The notes under the pieces were generated by a model. It ran no database searches and was not told where the DNA came from. It saw nothing but the letters and a program-made list of their open reading frames with translations. Shown here piece by piece: positions 18,588 through 26,551 of a DNA stretch of 53,454 bases (its first letter is position 1; the number at the start of each line of letters is the position of its first letter). This DNA comes from Calothrix sp. MO_167.B12 (lineage in GTDB: Bacteria > Cyanobacteriota > Cyanobacteriia > Cyanobacteriales > Nostocaceae): assembly GCA_030066045.1 (NCBI GenBank), contig JASJCJ010000021.1, positions 1-53,454 of the forward strand, given 5' to 3'. Position numbers and translations under genes: made by a program.

Positions 18588-20072
18588 TTGACGTACTCAC
18601 CGGGCTAAAGCCACAGTGATTCTCAAAGGATATTACCAGGCAGGATAAATCCGTGCCTCTTCACCTTTTTTCCTGTTTCTTAGACTCTTAACTAGACTGT
18701 TACCAGTCCCCGTCAGAACGTCTCCACAGGCAATTTGCTCCACGCTGCGTCCCAGCGCATTGATCCCCCGATTGCGAACCACTTGTGCTGCTGCGACATC
18801 TCTATGAGTTGTGTAGCCGCATGATTGGCAAACATGAATCCTGTCTTTTAAGTCTTTTTTTCCAGTGTGAGTATCACATTGGGGGCAAACTTGAGATGTG
18901 TAATCCTTGTTTACTTTGCCAAAGTATACACCCCTCTGACAACATACCCATTGCAAGATTGAAACAAATTGCCCAAATCCAGCATCAAGGGTGTGCTTAC
19001 AAAACATCCCTCTAGCCCACACACGAAAATCAATATCCTCAACAAAAATCATTCCTGCTTCATCGCAAAGCTTATGAGCTAACTTAAAATGCCAGTCTTT
19101 GCGACTATCACAAATGCGTTGATGCAACCTGGCAATCTTTCGATTTAATTTGTGCCTATTTTTTGACCCCTTGTGTTTTTTCTTTAACCTACGTTGCAGC
19201 AGCTCGCGCGTTCCCTTGCGTCTTACGCCGACGCGGGGTCGCTCGCCAATTTCAGCTTGCTATGTAGGGTTTTCAGAAATCTGGGACGTTCAATTAAGAC
19301 ACCTTCAGAAGTTGCAACAAATTTGTCCAACCCCAAATCCAATCCCACAGGATGGCCACTAGGAACAATGTCAGGAACATTGGCATTACATTCGATGGTG
19401 AACATCAAAAAATACCCAGATGCTTTGCTCCCCAACACGAACCTGTTTGATGACAAAACCATCAGGTATTTCCCGGGACTTTACATACTCCATCGGTCCA
19501 ATTTGAGGTAACTTAATTTGATTGCCCTTCAATAGCTCTCCTCTGCCAAGTTGAGGATAAACATAAGAACGCATTCTGTACCAATTTTTGAAACGAGGGA
19601 ATCCCATTCCTTTACGCTTCATGTCAATAAATGCCGTCTCCAGTTTCCTTAATACTTGTTGTAGTACTTGAGCATTAACACTTTGGAGTTCTGGATCATG
19701 TTTTTTGGCTTGGGTGAGAGATTTAGCTTGCCTGTTGTAGTTTGGGTAAGGTGCGTCTGCACTCATGATGTACTCGGAAGCTATTGAACAAGCGTTAACA
19801 GGTGACTTACGAGAATTAATCCAATCCTTTCGTTCACGCAAAGCAAAATTCCAAACTTTGCGGCATATATCTAATGTATGTTCGATTAATTTAATTTGCT
19901 CTGGTGTAGGATTGGCTTTGTATTCGTAAGTTAAAGTTAACACTGTTTATCACCTCCTACAAGATAATATCATATTTTGTAGTCTTAATATATTTAAGAC
20001 AAACAAAGGGATAAATCCCTTTGAGTCGGGTTTCATCCCCTGGTTAAAAACCCAAGGGTTCTCACCCTCCCA
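18588..20072 (-). mobile_element. IS1341-type (IS200/IS605 group) element with broken tnpB
   Basis: Read on the minus strand, the right end is a GAATC-hairpin-GTACGTCAA segment (18588-18622), the form seen at the end of TnpB elements. The left end, about 19975-20072, has AGAACCCTTGGG and AGGGGATGAAACCC blocks. A tnpB-less element at 50193-50645 shares both end types, which is the main support for these borders. There is no TnpA gene, so this is a tnpB-only type. It inserted directly after the M15-like gene and immediately before a transposase-like tail fragment. Confidence 0.7.
18633..19943 (-). pseudogene. tnpB: TnpB (OrfB) RNA-guided nuclease homologue, frameshifted
   Basis: Three adjacent frames together make a TnpB. 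The first, 19386-19943, begins MLTLTYEYKANPTPEQIKLI. The second, 19223-19462, contains the RuvC-I motif GLDLGLDKF. The third, 18633-19127, contains the RuvC-II Glu in FVEDIDF, the zinc-finger CPQCDTHTGK...CQSCGYTTHRD and the RuvC-III Asp. The start is GTG at 19943 with a perfect AGGAGGTGAT five bases upstream. At about 19195-19255 a GC-rich, self-complementary insert and frame changes break the gene. Each catalytic residue is still present, so decay is recent or sequence error is possible. Confidence 0.85.
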
Positions 20073-20201
20073 TTATGTTTTGATAGAGGTTATGGGCTGA
20101 GGTTCTAAATTTACACGATAGCCAAGTTTTTTCAGGCGAGGATAAATTAAATAGCTGATTCTTGTACTATTTATCCCGGATTGATAAAAAACTTTGTATT
20201 C
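20073..20201 (-). pseudogene. C-terminal fragment of a transposase-like gene
   Basis: An open frame with no start reads ...YKVFYQSGINSTRIS, then YLIYPRLKKLGYRVNL, and ends in TAA at 20073-20075. It resembles the tail of a cyanobacterial transposase, though I cannot name the family. Its stop codon abuts the left end of the TnpB element, and its 5' part is missing toward the antiporter gene. It occupies the promoter area of that gene. Confidence 0.4.
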
Positions 20202-20242
20202 TTAAGTTAATAGGTCTTAACAATTGATGATAAGAAAAGCTG

Positions 20243-22504
20243 GTGCAAGAAGATCTGAGATTAATTATTGATTTAGTTTTAGTGCTGGCTGTGGCTGCTG
20301 GTGGTGGACTTTTTGCGGCACTACTACGACAGCCGGTAATTTTAGGATATCTCATCGGCGGTATGGTTGTGGGACCAGCCGGACTAGGGTTAATCAAGGA
20401 ACTAATACAAGTAGAGACTTTAGCACAATTTGGAGTTGCTTTTTTGCTGTTCGCTTTGGGAGTAGAATTTTCCTTTGCGGAACTGAAAAAAGTCCAAAAA
20501 ATTAGTTTGGGTGGTGGGGGGCTGCAAATTGTTCTCACAATCTTGGTAACTGCTTTAGTTTCATTGGGTGTGGGTTGGGTCAGTTCTCCAGCACAAGGAG
20601 TATTTTTAGGGGCAATTCTATCGTTATCATCCACAGCGGTTGTCCTCAAATGCTTAATGGAGGGCAATGAAACAGAAACACCCCACGGGCAAGTATTGCT
20701 GGGAATTTTGGTAGTACAGGATTTGGCACTGGGGTTGATGTTGGCGGTGTTACCGGCTTTGGATAAACCTGCTGAATCCATTGGTATAGCTGTGTTACTA
20801 GCACTAGTACGCATTGGTTTATTTGCAACTGGTGCGGTGGTAGCAGGAATATGGCTGATTCCCCCGTTATTAAGGTTATTGGCTGGTACAGAAAGCCGAG
20901 AACTATTTTTATTAGGGGTGGTAGCATTGTGTCTGGGGATTGCCTTACTCACGGAATATTTGGGTTTATCCATTGAAATGGGAGCTTTCGTCGCTGGTTT
21001 GATGATTTCTGAGGTGGAATACGCCGATCAAACTTTGACCTATGTGGAGCCACTACGAGATATCTTTGCCAGTTTATTTTTTGCCACCATTGGGATGTTA
21101 ATTGACCCAGTGTTTCTCTGGCACAACCTAGAATTAATTTTGGGGTTAGTGGCTTTGGTATTTGTGGGTAAATTTTTGATTATTACCCCTTTGGTAAAGC
21201 TATTTCGCTATCCCTGGAAAACTGCATTAATTGCTGGGTTAGGACTGGCACAGATTGGGGAATTTTCCTTTGTATTAGCCAGTGAAGGACGAGCCTTAGG
21301 CTTAGTCTCTCAGCGAGTATATTTACTTATCTTAGGCACAACAGCGGTAACATTAGTTATCACTCCCTTTGTGTGGCAATTAGTGCCTTTCTTATTTAAC
21401 TTTGCCGAATCCATACCTTGGCTCAAACCTTATATCAGTGGGGAGGGCAGACCCCTAGATACATCAGAGGACTTGCCGTGGAAAGACCATGTGGTAGTTT
21501 GTGGCTATGGCAGAGTAGGTAGAAACTTAGTAAAATTGTTACAACAGCACAACTTACCAGTGGTGGTGATTGACCAATCAGAAAGTAGAATTCAGCAGTT
21601 GAGAGAAGCGGGAGTTCCCTATGTATACGGTAACTGTGTCAGCTTTCATGTGCTAGAAACCGCCGCAGTCACCCATGCCAAAGGAATGGCGATCGCTCTT
21701 CCCGATCCCATGAGTATCCGTCTGACCCTCAAACGAGCTTTAGAATTATCTCCGGAGATAGATATAGTTGTCCGTGCAAACCACAATAAAAATATTGAAG
21801 TTCTGTATCAATTAGGGGCAAGGGAAGTAGTACAACCGGAATTTGAAGCCAGTTTAGAAATGGCAACCTATATCCTCACAGATGTGGGATTTTCCCCCGT
21901 TGTAGTCCAGCAGGAAATGCAACAAATCCGCAACCGGCATTATTTAGATTTAAGACCAGAAGAATCCCCATCCCAAGTATCCAGGATACTGCGACAAGCA
22001 ACTCAAGGAATGAACAGGCGTTGGTATCCCCTACCGGAAGACTCTCCCTTAATTGGTATGACCTTAGAACAGGTGGATATGCGCTATTTGACTGGGGTAA
22101 GTTTGATGGCAATCCGCCGTGCTGACGGGGAAGAAATAGATTATCCCCAAGCTCAGACAAAATTGGCACCAGGCGATCGCTTATTAGTGGTAGGCTCAGA
22201 TAAAGAATTAGTAGCTTTAGGAGAATTTGCCCAAGGACAAGTGGCAATGCCTGCGGAAAATAGTGCTTGTCAATGGTTGACTATTAATGATGATTGTGCA
22301 GTGCTAGGTAAGACCTTAGCAGATTTAAATCTTGTGCAAGAGTATGGGGTGAGGGTACAAGCTATCCGTCGCAGTGGTAAATTTATCCGCCTACCAGATG
22401 GTCATACAAAGTTACAAGTCAATGACCAATTATTATTATGTGGAAGCTTATCTTCCGTTCTGTTAAACTTACCTAAATCTACTCATTGGCAGAAAAGGCG
22501 TTAA
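20243..22504 (+). CDS. Cation:proton antiporter, KefB/CPA2 type, with TrkA domains
   Basis: Exports monovalent cations, probably K+, in exchange for protons across a membrane. The 753 residues carry a Na/H-exchanger domain with about 12 helices (1-385), a TrkA-N NAD-binding domain (VVVCGYGRVGRNLVKLL near 415-430) and two TrkA-C-like modules (about 570-650 and 665-745), an arrangement typical of regulated KefB-like proteins. The start is GTG at 20243. The last 26 bases overlap the end of an intact tnpB on the other strand, so the C-terminus ...STHWQKRR may be partly set by that insertion. Transport specificity cannot be read from the sequence. Confidence 0.92.
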   Translation: MQEDLRLIIDLVLVLAVAAGGGLFAALLRQPVILGYLIGGMVVGPAGLGLIKELIQVETLAQFGVAFLLFALGVEFSFAELKKVQKISLGGGGLQIVLTILVTALVSLGVGWVSSPAQGVFLGAILSLSSTAVVLKCLMEGNETETPHGQVLLGILVVQDLALGLMLAVLPALDKPAESIGIAVLLALVRIGLFATGAVVAGIWLIPPLLRLLAGTESRELFLLGVVALCLGIALLTEYLGLSIEMGAFVAGLMISEVEYADQTLTYVEPLRDIFASLFFATIGMLIDPVFLWHNLELILGLVALVFVGKFLIITPLVKLFRYPWKTALIAGLGLAQIGEFSFVLASEGRALGLVSQRVYLLILGTTAVTLVITPFVWQLVPFLFNFAESIPWLKPYISGEGRPLDTSEDLPWKDHVVVCGYGRVGRNLVKLLQQHNLPVVVIDQSESRIQQLREAGVPYVYGNCVSFHVLETAAVTHAKGMAIALPDPMSIRLTLKRALELSPEIDIVVRANHNKNIEVLYQLGAREVVQPEFEASLEMATYILTDVGFSPVVVQQEMQQIRNRHYLDLRPEESPSQVSRILRQATQGMNRRWYPLPEDSPLIGMTLEQVDMRYLTGVSLMAIRRADGEEIDYPQAQTKLAPGDRLLVVGSDKELVALGEFAQGQVAMPAENSACQWLTINDDCAVLGKTLADLNLVQEYGVRVQAIRRSGKFIRLPDGHTKLQVNDQLLLCGSLSSVLLNLPKSTHWQKRR

Positions 22505-23666
22505 CTTCCTGTTTCACAGTAGCAACGTCGGCGTTATCTACTCCACAGGCTGTCACGGTGGAACTCACCGCCATTGCTAAATTAATACTGGCATTCAAGT
22601 CTCTATCTATTTGGAAACCGCAGTTTTCACAATTAAAAACTCGTTCTTCTAAAAACAAAGACTCTTTTTTATGCCCACAATTGGAGCAAGTTTTTGAAGA
22701 TGGAAACCACCTGTCAACAACTACCAATTCACAACCATACAGCTTGGACTTATATTCAAGCTGTCTTCTGAATTCATAAAAACCCATGTCAGAAATAGAT
22801 TTAGCTAGTTTACGATTAGCTAACATTCCTGACACATTTAAATCCTCTATTACTACCTTGCCGTGGTTCTTGGCTAGGTAAGTCGTTAGTTTGTGCAATG
22901 TGTCACGACGAATATTAGCTATTTTTTGATGTAATCTAGCTATTTGACATTGAGCTTTTCTCCAATTCTTAGAGCCTTTAATTTTATGACGACTCAATCT
23001 TTGCATCCTAGACAGCAAGGATTCAAATTTACGGTAAGATTTGCTCCCACCAAAAACTTCACCTGTTGATAGAGTGGCTAAAAATTTTACTCCTAAATCA
23101 ACCCCGACAACTTCTGTTACTTTCGGTGTAATTTTTACTTCTGTGTCTATTTTGAAAGAGATAAACCATCTGTCAGCTTGACGAATTATAGTGACATTTT
23201 TGACTGTTATTCCTTGTGGTAAACGCTCATAAGTTTTTAACTCACCAATGACAGGTACTTTAATTTTGAAATTATCTACTTGAAATCTTCCATCTAGGTA
23301 GAAACTATCATGATAATATTTCTTTTTAAATCTGGGGAATCCTACTGGTTTACCATTGATTAGCTTTTTCGAGAAGAAATCGCTAAAAGCATTTCTGAGA
23401 TTACGTAGTGCTTGTTGTGGCGCACATTTGGAAACATCATAATACCATTGATTTGATGGTTTCACTAATCTATTAAGCCATTTATGTAACTCAATAGCTG
23501 TAGGAAATTTAATTTTATTATCTGGAAAAGTTTGATTATGTGATAAGATTTGCTTGCATAAAGACAATCCCCAATTGTAAGCATGTCTAGCTGTCCCAGC
23601 ATGTTTAGCTAATAATTCTCTTTGCTGATGATTAAGTTTTAATTCTGTCTTAAATCCTAGTAGCAT
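22479..23666 (-). CDS. tnpB: TnpB (OrfB) RNA-guided nuclease homologue, intact
   Basis: 395 residues, full length for the family. RuvC-I Asp is in GVDLGVKFLATLS near 190, RuvC-II Glu in VVIEDLNVSGM near 272, the zinc finger is CSNCGHKKES...CENCGF near 333-355, and RuvC-III Asp is in IDRDLNASINL. All nuclease residues are therefore present. The N-terminal OrfB_IS605 helices (HNQTFPDNKIKFPTAIELHK) are intact. There is no TnpA beside it. The gene ends inside the 3' end of the antiporter gene, so any omega-RNA would be transcribed from antiporter coding sequence or from the tnpB 3' end itself. It differs from the broken copy at 18633-19943, so the two are separate arrivals. Confidence 0.93.
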   Translation of the reverse strand: MLLGFKTELKLNHQQRELLAKHAGTARHAYNWGLSLCKQILSHNQTFPDNKIKFPTAIELHKWLNRLVKPSNQWYYDVSKCAPQQALRNLRNAFSDFFSKKLINGKPVGFPRFKKKYYHDSFYLDGRFQVDNFKIKVPVIGELKTYERLPQGITVKNVTIIRQADRWFISFKIDTEVKITPKVTEVVGVDLGVKFLATLSTGEVFGGSKSYRKFESLLSRMQRLSRHKIKGSKNWRKAQCQIARLHQKIANIRRDTLHKLTTYLAKNHGKVVIEDLNVSGMLANRKLAKSISDMGFYEFRRQLEYKSKLYGCELVVVDRWFPSSKTCSNCGHKKESLFLEERVFNCENCGFQIDRDLNASINLAMAVSSTVTACGVDNADVATVKQEVNAFSANE

Positions 23667-24168
23667 GGGTAGAGAACTTTTTAACGAGCTTATTATACAC
23701 CAAATCTAATCCCTCATGTTTCCAGAAAAACCTACTCATTTAAACGAAAAATCTACTTCACAGGAGTAAGTTTAGTCAGAAATAAGTAGATATTTGATTA
23801 CTGATGCTACCCCTCAGTCAATTGGAAAAATCAATGGCAATTTCCCAACTCCAGTTATCTATCCCCGTGATGGAGGGAAGGAGTGAAGGAGTGAAGGAGT
23901 GAAGGAGTGAAGGAGTGAAGGAGTAGGGGCGGGGTTTCCCCGCCCAGAGTGAAGGGATTATTTTCATGGGCAGGTTGTGTACAAACGTTCATAAGGGGCT
24001 AACTTGAAAATGGTTGATAGTTGTTAGTCGTTAGTTGATAGTTGATGGAGGGAAGGAGCGAGGATTAAATTTATCTTCTTCAGTAATCCCAACTTTGAAG
24101 GAGGCAGGAGGTCAAACACCAACCAACAACCAACAACCAACAACCAACAACCACCAACCCTCAACTCC
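23667..24168. other. Intergenic region with short tandem repeats
   Basis: An octamer array GAGTGAAG (about 23873-23923) runs into a palindrome GTAGGGGCGGGGTTTCCCCGCCC (23923-23946; inverted copy at 50085-50106). A GTTAGTTGATAGTTG-type array lies at about 24015-24045, and a CCAACAA heptamer array of seven or so units at about 24118-24160. These are the short tandemly repeated sequences common in heterocystous cyanobacteria. No gene seen. Confidence 0.75.
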
Positions 24169-24387
24169 CTAGCCTAATGATTTCATATAAGCGATCGCTT
24201 GTTTCCAAATGGTAGTTTTTTGACCATTTTCCTGTGTTAATAAAATACATTGGGGATCTTGCCAAACAATGGTTCCTGTGAGAATATCCCCTGTAAGTAG
24301 TTTCATTTCCACAGCATTTTTATCTTTAATCAGATTTTGTACTTGGCGAATGCTGGGTAGTGCGGTATCAAATTCAATAGTAGGCAT
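24169..24387 (-). CDS. hfq: Cyanobacterial Hfq-like Sm protein
   Basis: 72 residues with an Sm fold. Sm1 is LIKDKNAVEMKLLTGDILTG and the Sm2-like part is LLTQENGQKTTIWKQAIAYM. The cyanobacterial family lacks the usual KH motif of enteric Hfq, and here too it reads QAIAYM. Cyanobacterial Hfq is known to bind RNA poorly and instead to interact with the type IV pilus base in Synechocystis. The gene is divergent from dapF, a neighbourhood I recall from other cyanobacteria. The ATG at 24387 gives the usual length. Confidence 0.92.
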   Translation of the reverse strand: MPTIEFDTALPSIRQVQNLIKDKNAVEMKLLTGDILTGTIVWQDPQCILLTQENGQKTTIWKQAIAYMKSLG

Positions 24388-24558
24388 TTGTGATAATAGT
24401 ATGTAAGTATCAGCTATTCAATTATCAGTCATCAATTAGCCTCCTGTACCAGGAGTCGCGCTAACAGTTATCAATTTTCGACACAGGTCTATTGCTAACT
24501 GTTCACTGTTAACTGTTAACTGATAACTCCTAATCCTTGATAATTCATCCTTGGGAAA
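24388..24558. promoter_or_regulatory. Divergent hfq-dapF intergenic region
   Basis: 171 bases between two divergent starts must carry both promoters. It contains a run of AACTGTTAACTGTTAACTG direct repeats that can fold on themselves. No specific operator was identified. Confidence 0.5.
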
Positions 24559-25401
24559 ATGGCAATCGAATTTACTAAGTATCACGGTCTGGGTAATGAT
24601 TTTATCCTGATTGATAATCGCTCTAGCTCAACTCCTGCAATTACTCCAGCCCAAGCTATTCAGTTGTGCGATCGCCACTTTGGTATTGGTGCTGATGGTG
24701 TAATTTTTGCCTTACCAGGAGAAAATGGCAGTGATTACACCATGCGTATTTTTAATTCCGATGGTTCGGAACCAGAAATGTGTGGGAATGGGATTCGCTG
24801 TTTGGCAAGATTTATTGCTGATTTAGAGGGTAAATCTCGCAATAGTGACCAATATCGCATCCATACTTTAGGTGGGGTAATGACACCACAACTCATGGCT
24901 GATGGTCAAGTTAAAGTCGATATGGGTTTACCCAAATTACTCGCAGGAGAGATTCCCACAACTTTAGCTGCTGCTGAGGAGAAGGTAATTAATCAGCCGT
25001 TGGTGGTAGAAGGTAAATCTTGGGATGTAACCTGTATTAGCATGGGCAATCCCCACTGTATTACCTTTGTGGATGATGTGGAGGCAATTCCCTTAGAATC
25101 CATTGGACCTAAATTTGAACATCACCTTGCCTTTCCCCAAAGAATAAACACCGAATTTATTCAAGTTGTTAGTAGAGATTACTTAAAAATGCGAGTATGG
25201 GAAAGGGGTGCGGGTATAACCTTGGCCTGCGGTACTGGTGCTTGTGCTTCCCTAGTAGCCGCTGTACTCAATGATAAATGCGATCGCGCCGCAACGGTAG
25301 AGCTTCCTGGTGGTAATTTATATATTGAATGGTCACAGACAGACGGACGAGTTTACATGACTGGACCAGCAGAACTCGCTTTTACTGGTAAACTACCCTA
25401 G
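24559..25401 (+). CDS. dapF: Diaminopimelate epimerase
   Basis: Interconverts LL- and meso-diaminopimelate for lysine and peptidoglycan synthesis. The 280 residues show both catalytic cysteines: [10 protein letters not shown] near 74-83 and [10 protein letters not shown] near 223-232. [15 protein letters not shown] at the N-terminus is the family signature. Length and start (ATG 24559) are standard. It is divergent from hfq and followed by repeats, then a HAD protein on the same strand. Confidence 0.97.
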   Translation: MAIEFTKYHGLGNDFILIDNRSSSTPAITPAQAIQLCDRHFGIGADGVIFALPGENGSDYTMRIFNSDGSEPEMCGNGIRCLARFIADLEGKSRNSDQYRIHTLGGVMTPQLMADGQVKVDMGLPKLLAGEIPTTLAAAEEKVINQPLVVEGKSWDVTCISMGNPHCITFVDDVEAIPLESIGPKFEHHLAFPQRINTEFIQVVSRDYLKMRVWERGAGITLACGTGACASLVAAVLNDKCDRAATVELPGGNLYIEWSQTDGRVYMTGPAELAFTGKLP

Positions 25402-25584
25402 AAAATAAAGAGGGAAGTAGTGAGGGGAGATGAGGTGATGAGGTGATGATGAGATGGGGAGATGAGGTGATGGGAGAAAGAACTAAACCGTCAACTGTCA
25501 ACTGTCAACCACCAACTAACAACTAACAACTAACAACTAACAACTAACAACTAACAACCATCAACCATCACTCCTCTTCCAAAC
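25402..25584. repeat. Two short tandem-repeat arrays
   Basis: A GAGGTGAT/GAGATGGG array (about 25425-25480) is followed by a CTAACAA heptamer array (about 25510-25555). The second is the same class as the array at 24118-24160. Together they fill the gap between dapF and the HAD gene. Confidence 0.8.
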
Positions 25585-26325
25585 ATGGCAACAATAAAAT
25601 GTGGTAACGTTTCCTTTCCCAATATCAAAGCAGTCTTATTTGACAAAAATGGCACCCTAGAAGACTCGGAAATATATTTGCGTTCCCTGGCACAAAAAAC
25701 AGCGAGAATCATTGATGCCCAAATACCTGGAGTGGGAGAACCTTTATTAATGGCATTTGGCGTAAATAATAACTCCCTCGATCCTGCCGGGTTAATGTCC
25801 GTAGCCAGTCGCCGAGAAACAGAAGCCGCCACTGCTGCCTACATAGCTGAAACTGGTAGGGGATGGATTGAATCCCTCAATATTGCTCGCCAAGCCTTGG
25901 ATGAAGCAGACATCTATCTAGGTCAAACCCCCGCACCTTTATTTGATGGTGGCTTGCAAATCCTGCAAAATCTCTCCAACGCCGGACTCAAATTAGGGAT
26001 TCTTTCCGCCGCCACCACCCAAGAAGTAGAAAATTTTGTTGCCGCTCACCAATTGGGCGATTATCTACAACTCCAGATGGGAGTCGATGACGGACCTAGT
26101 AAACCAGACCCATGCATATTTTGGCAAGCTTGTCAAATTTTGGGTGTGGAACCTAAAACAACTTTGATGGTGGGAGATTCTGTAGCTGATATGCAAATGG
26201 CAAACAATGCCCAAGCTGCTGGTTGTATTGGTATCACTTGGGTGGGTAAACCAGAAAATGTGGCAGGTGCAGATGTTGTAATTACCCAATTACATGAAAT
26301 TCAAGTTGTTGATGATGGTGAGTAG
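25585..26325 (+). CDS. HAD-superfamily hydrolase with altered motif I
   Basis: 246 residues with a cap domain between motifs I and II. Motif I reads LFDKNGTLEDSE near 18-29: the nucleophile Asp is kept, but the usual second Asp of DxDGT is Asn. Motif II Ser/Thr is in ILSAATTQ, motif III Lys in DDGPSKPDP and motif IV in MVGDSVADMQMANNA. A phosphatase of the phosphoglycolate phosphatase-like branch is the closest description. Loss of the acid/base Asp would usually slow phosphatase turnover, so another HAD reaction is possible. The substrate is unknown. Confidence 0.88.
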   Translation: MATIKCGNVSFPNIKAVLFDKNGTLEDSEIYLRSLAQKTARIIDAQIPGVGEPLLMAFGVNNNSLDPAGLMSVASRRETEAATAAYIAETGRGWIESLNIARQALDEADIYLGQTPAPLFDGGLQILQNLSNAGLKLGILSAATTQEVENFVAAHQLGDYLQLQMGVDDGPSKPDPCIFWQACQILGVEPKTTLMVGDSVADMQMANNAQAAGCIGITWVGKPENVAGADVVITQLHEIQVVDDGE

Positions 26326-26551
26326 TTTATCAAGTTTTTTAGGAATATTGTTTGTCATACCTACATGGTTTGTGAGCAACAAGATCCCCGACTTCTCCAA
26401 GGATACCAATGGCGAATTAGGGGTATCACCCTCCTATTCTGTTGTACTTTTTAGCTCAATAACAGCCGAAACACTTTGATTTATCAGAGTTTTACAGTTA
26501 TTCAGCAGACCCTAATTAGCATCTCAAGGTGAATTATCTACTTTCGGTCTC
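26326..26551. other. Convergent intergenic region
   Basis: 225 bases between a plus-strand and a minus-strand gene end. It contains a GATCCCCGACTTCTCC-type repeat also seen near 38224 and 438. No gene and no clear bidirectional terminator were found. Confidence 0.5.

Noticed and set aside
20167-20973. 268-codon frame opposite the antiporter gene
   Set aside because: Antisense shadow of a well-supported membrane-protein gene, with Pro/Thr/Ser-rich composition typical of such shadows.
23873-23923. GAGTGAAG array considered as a CRISPR
   Set aside because: Units are 8 bases with no spacers; it is a simple tandem repeat.
24118-24160. CCAACAA array considered as a CRISPR or protein-binding iteron
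   Set aside because: Contiguous heptamers without spacers, same class as other arrays in intergenic gaps; nothing suggests an origin.
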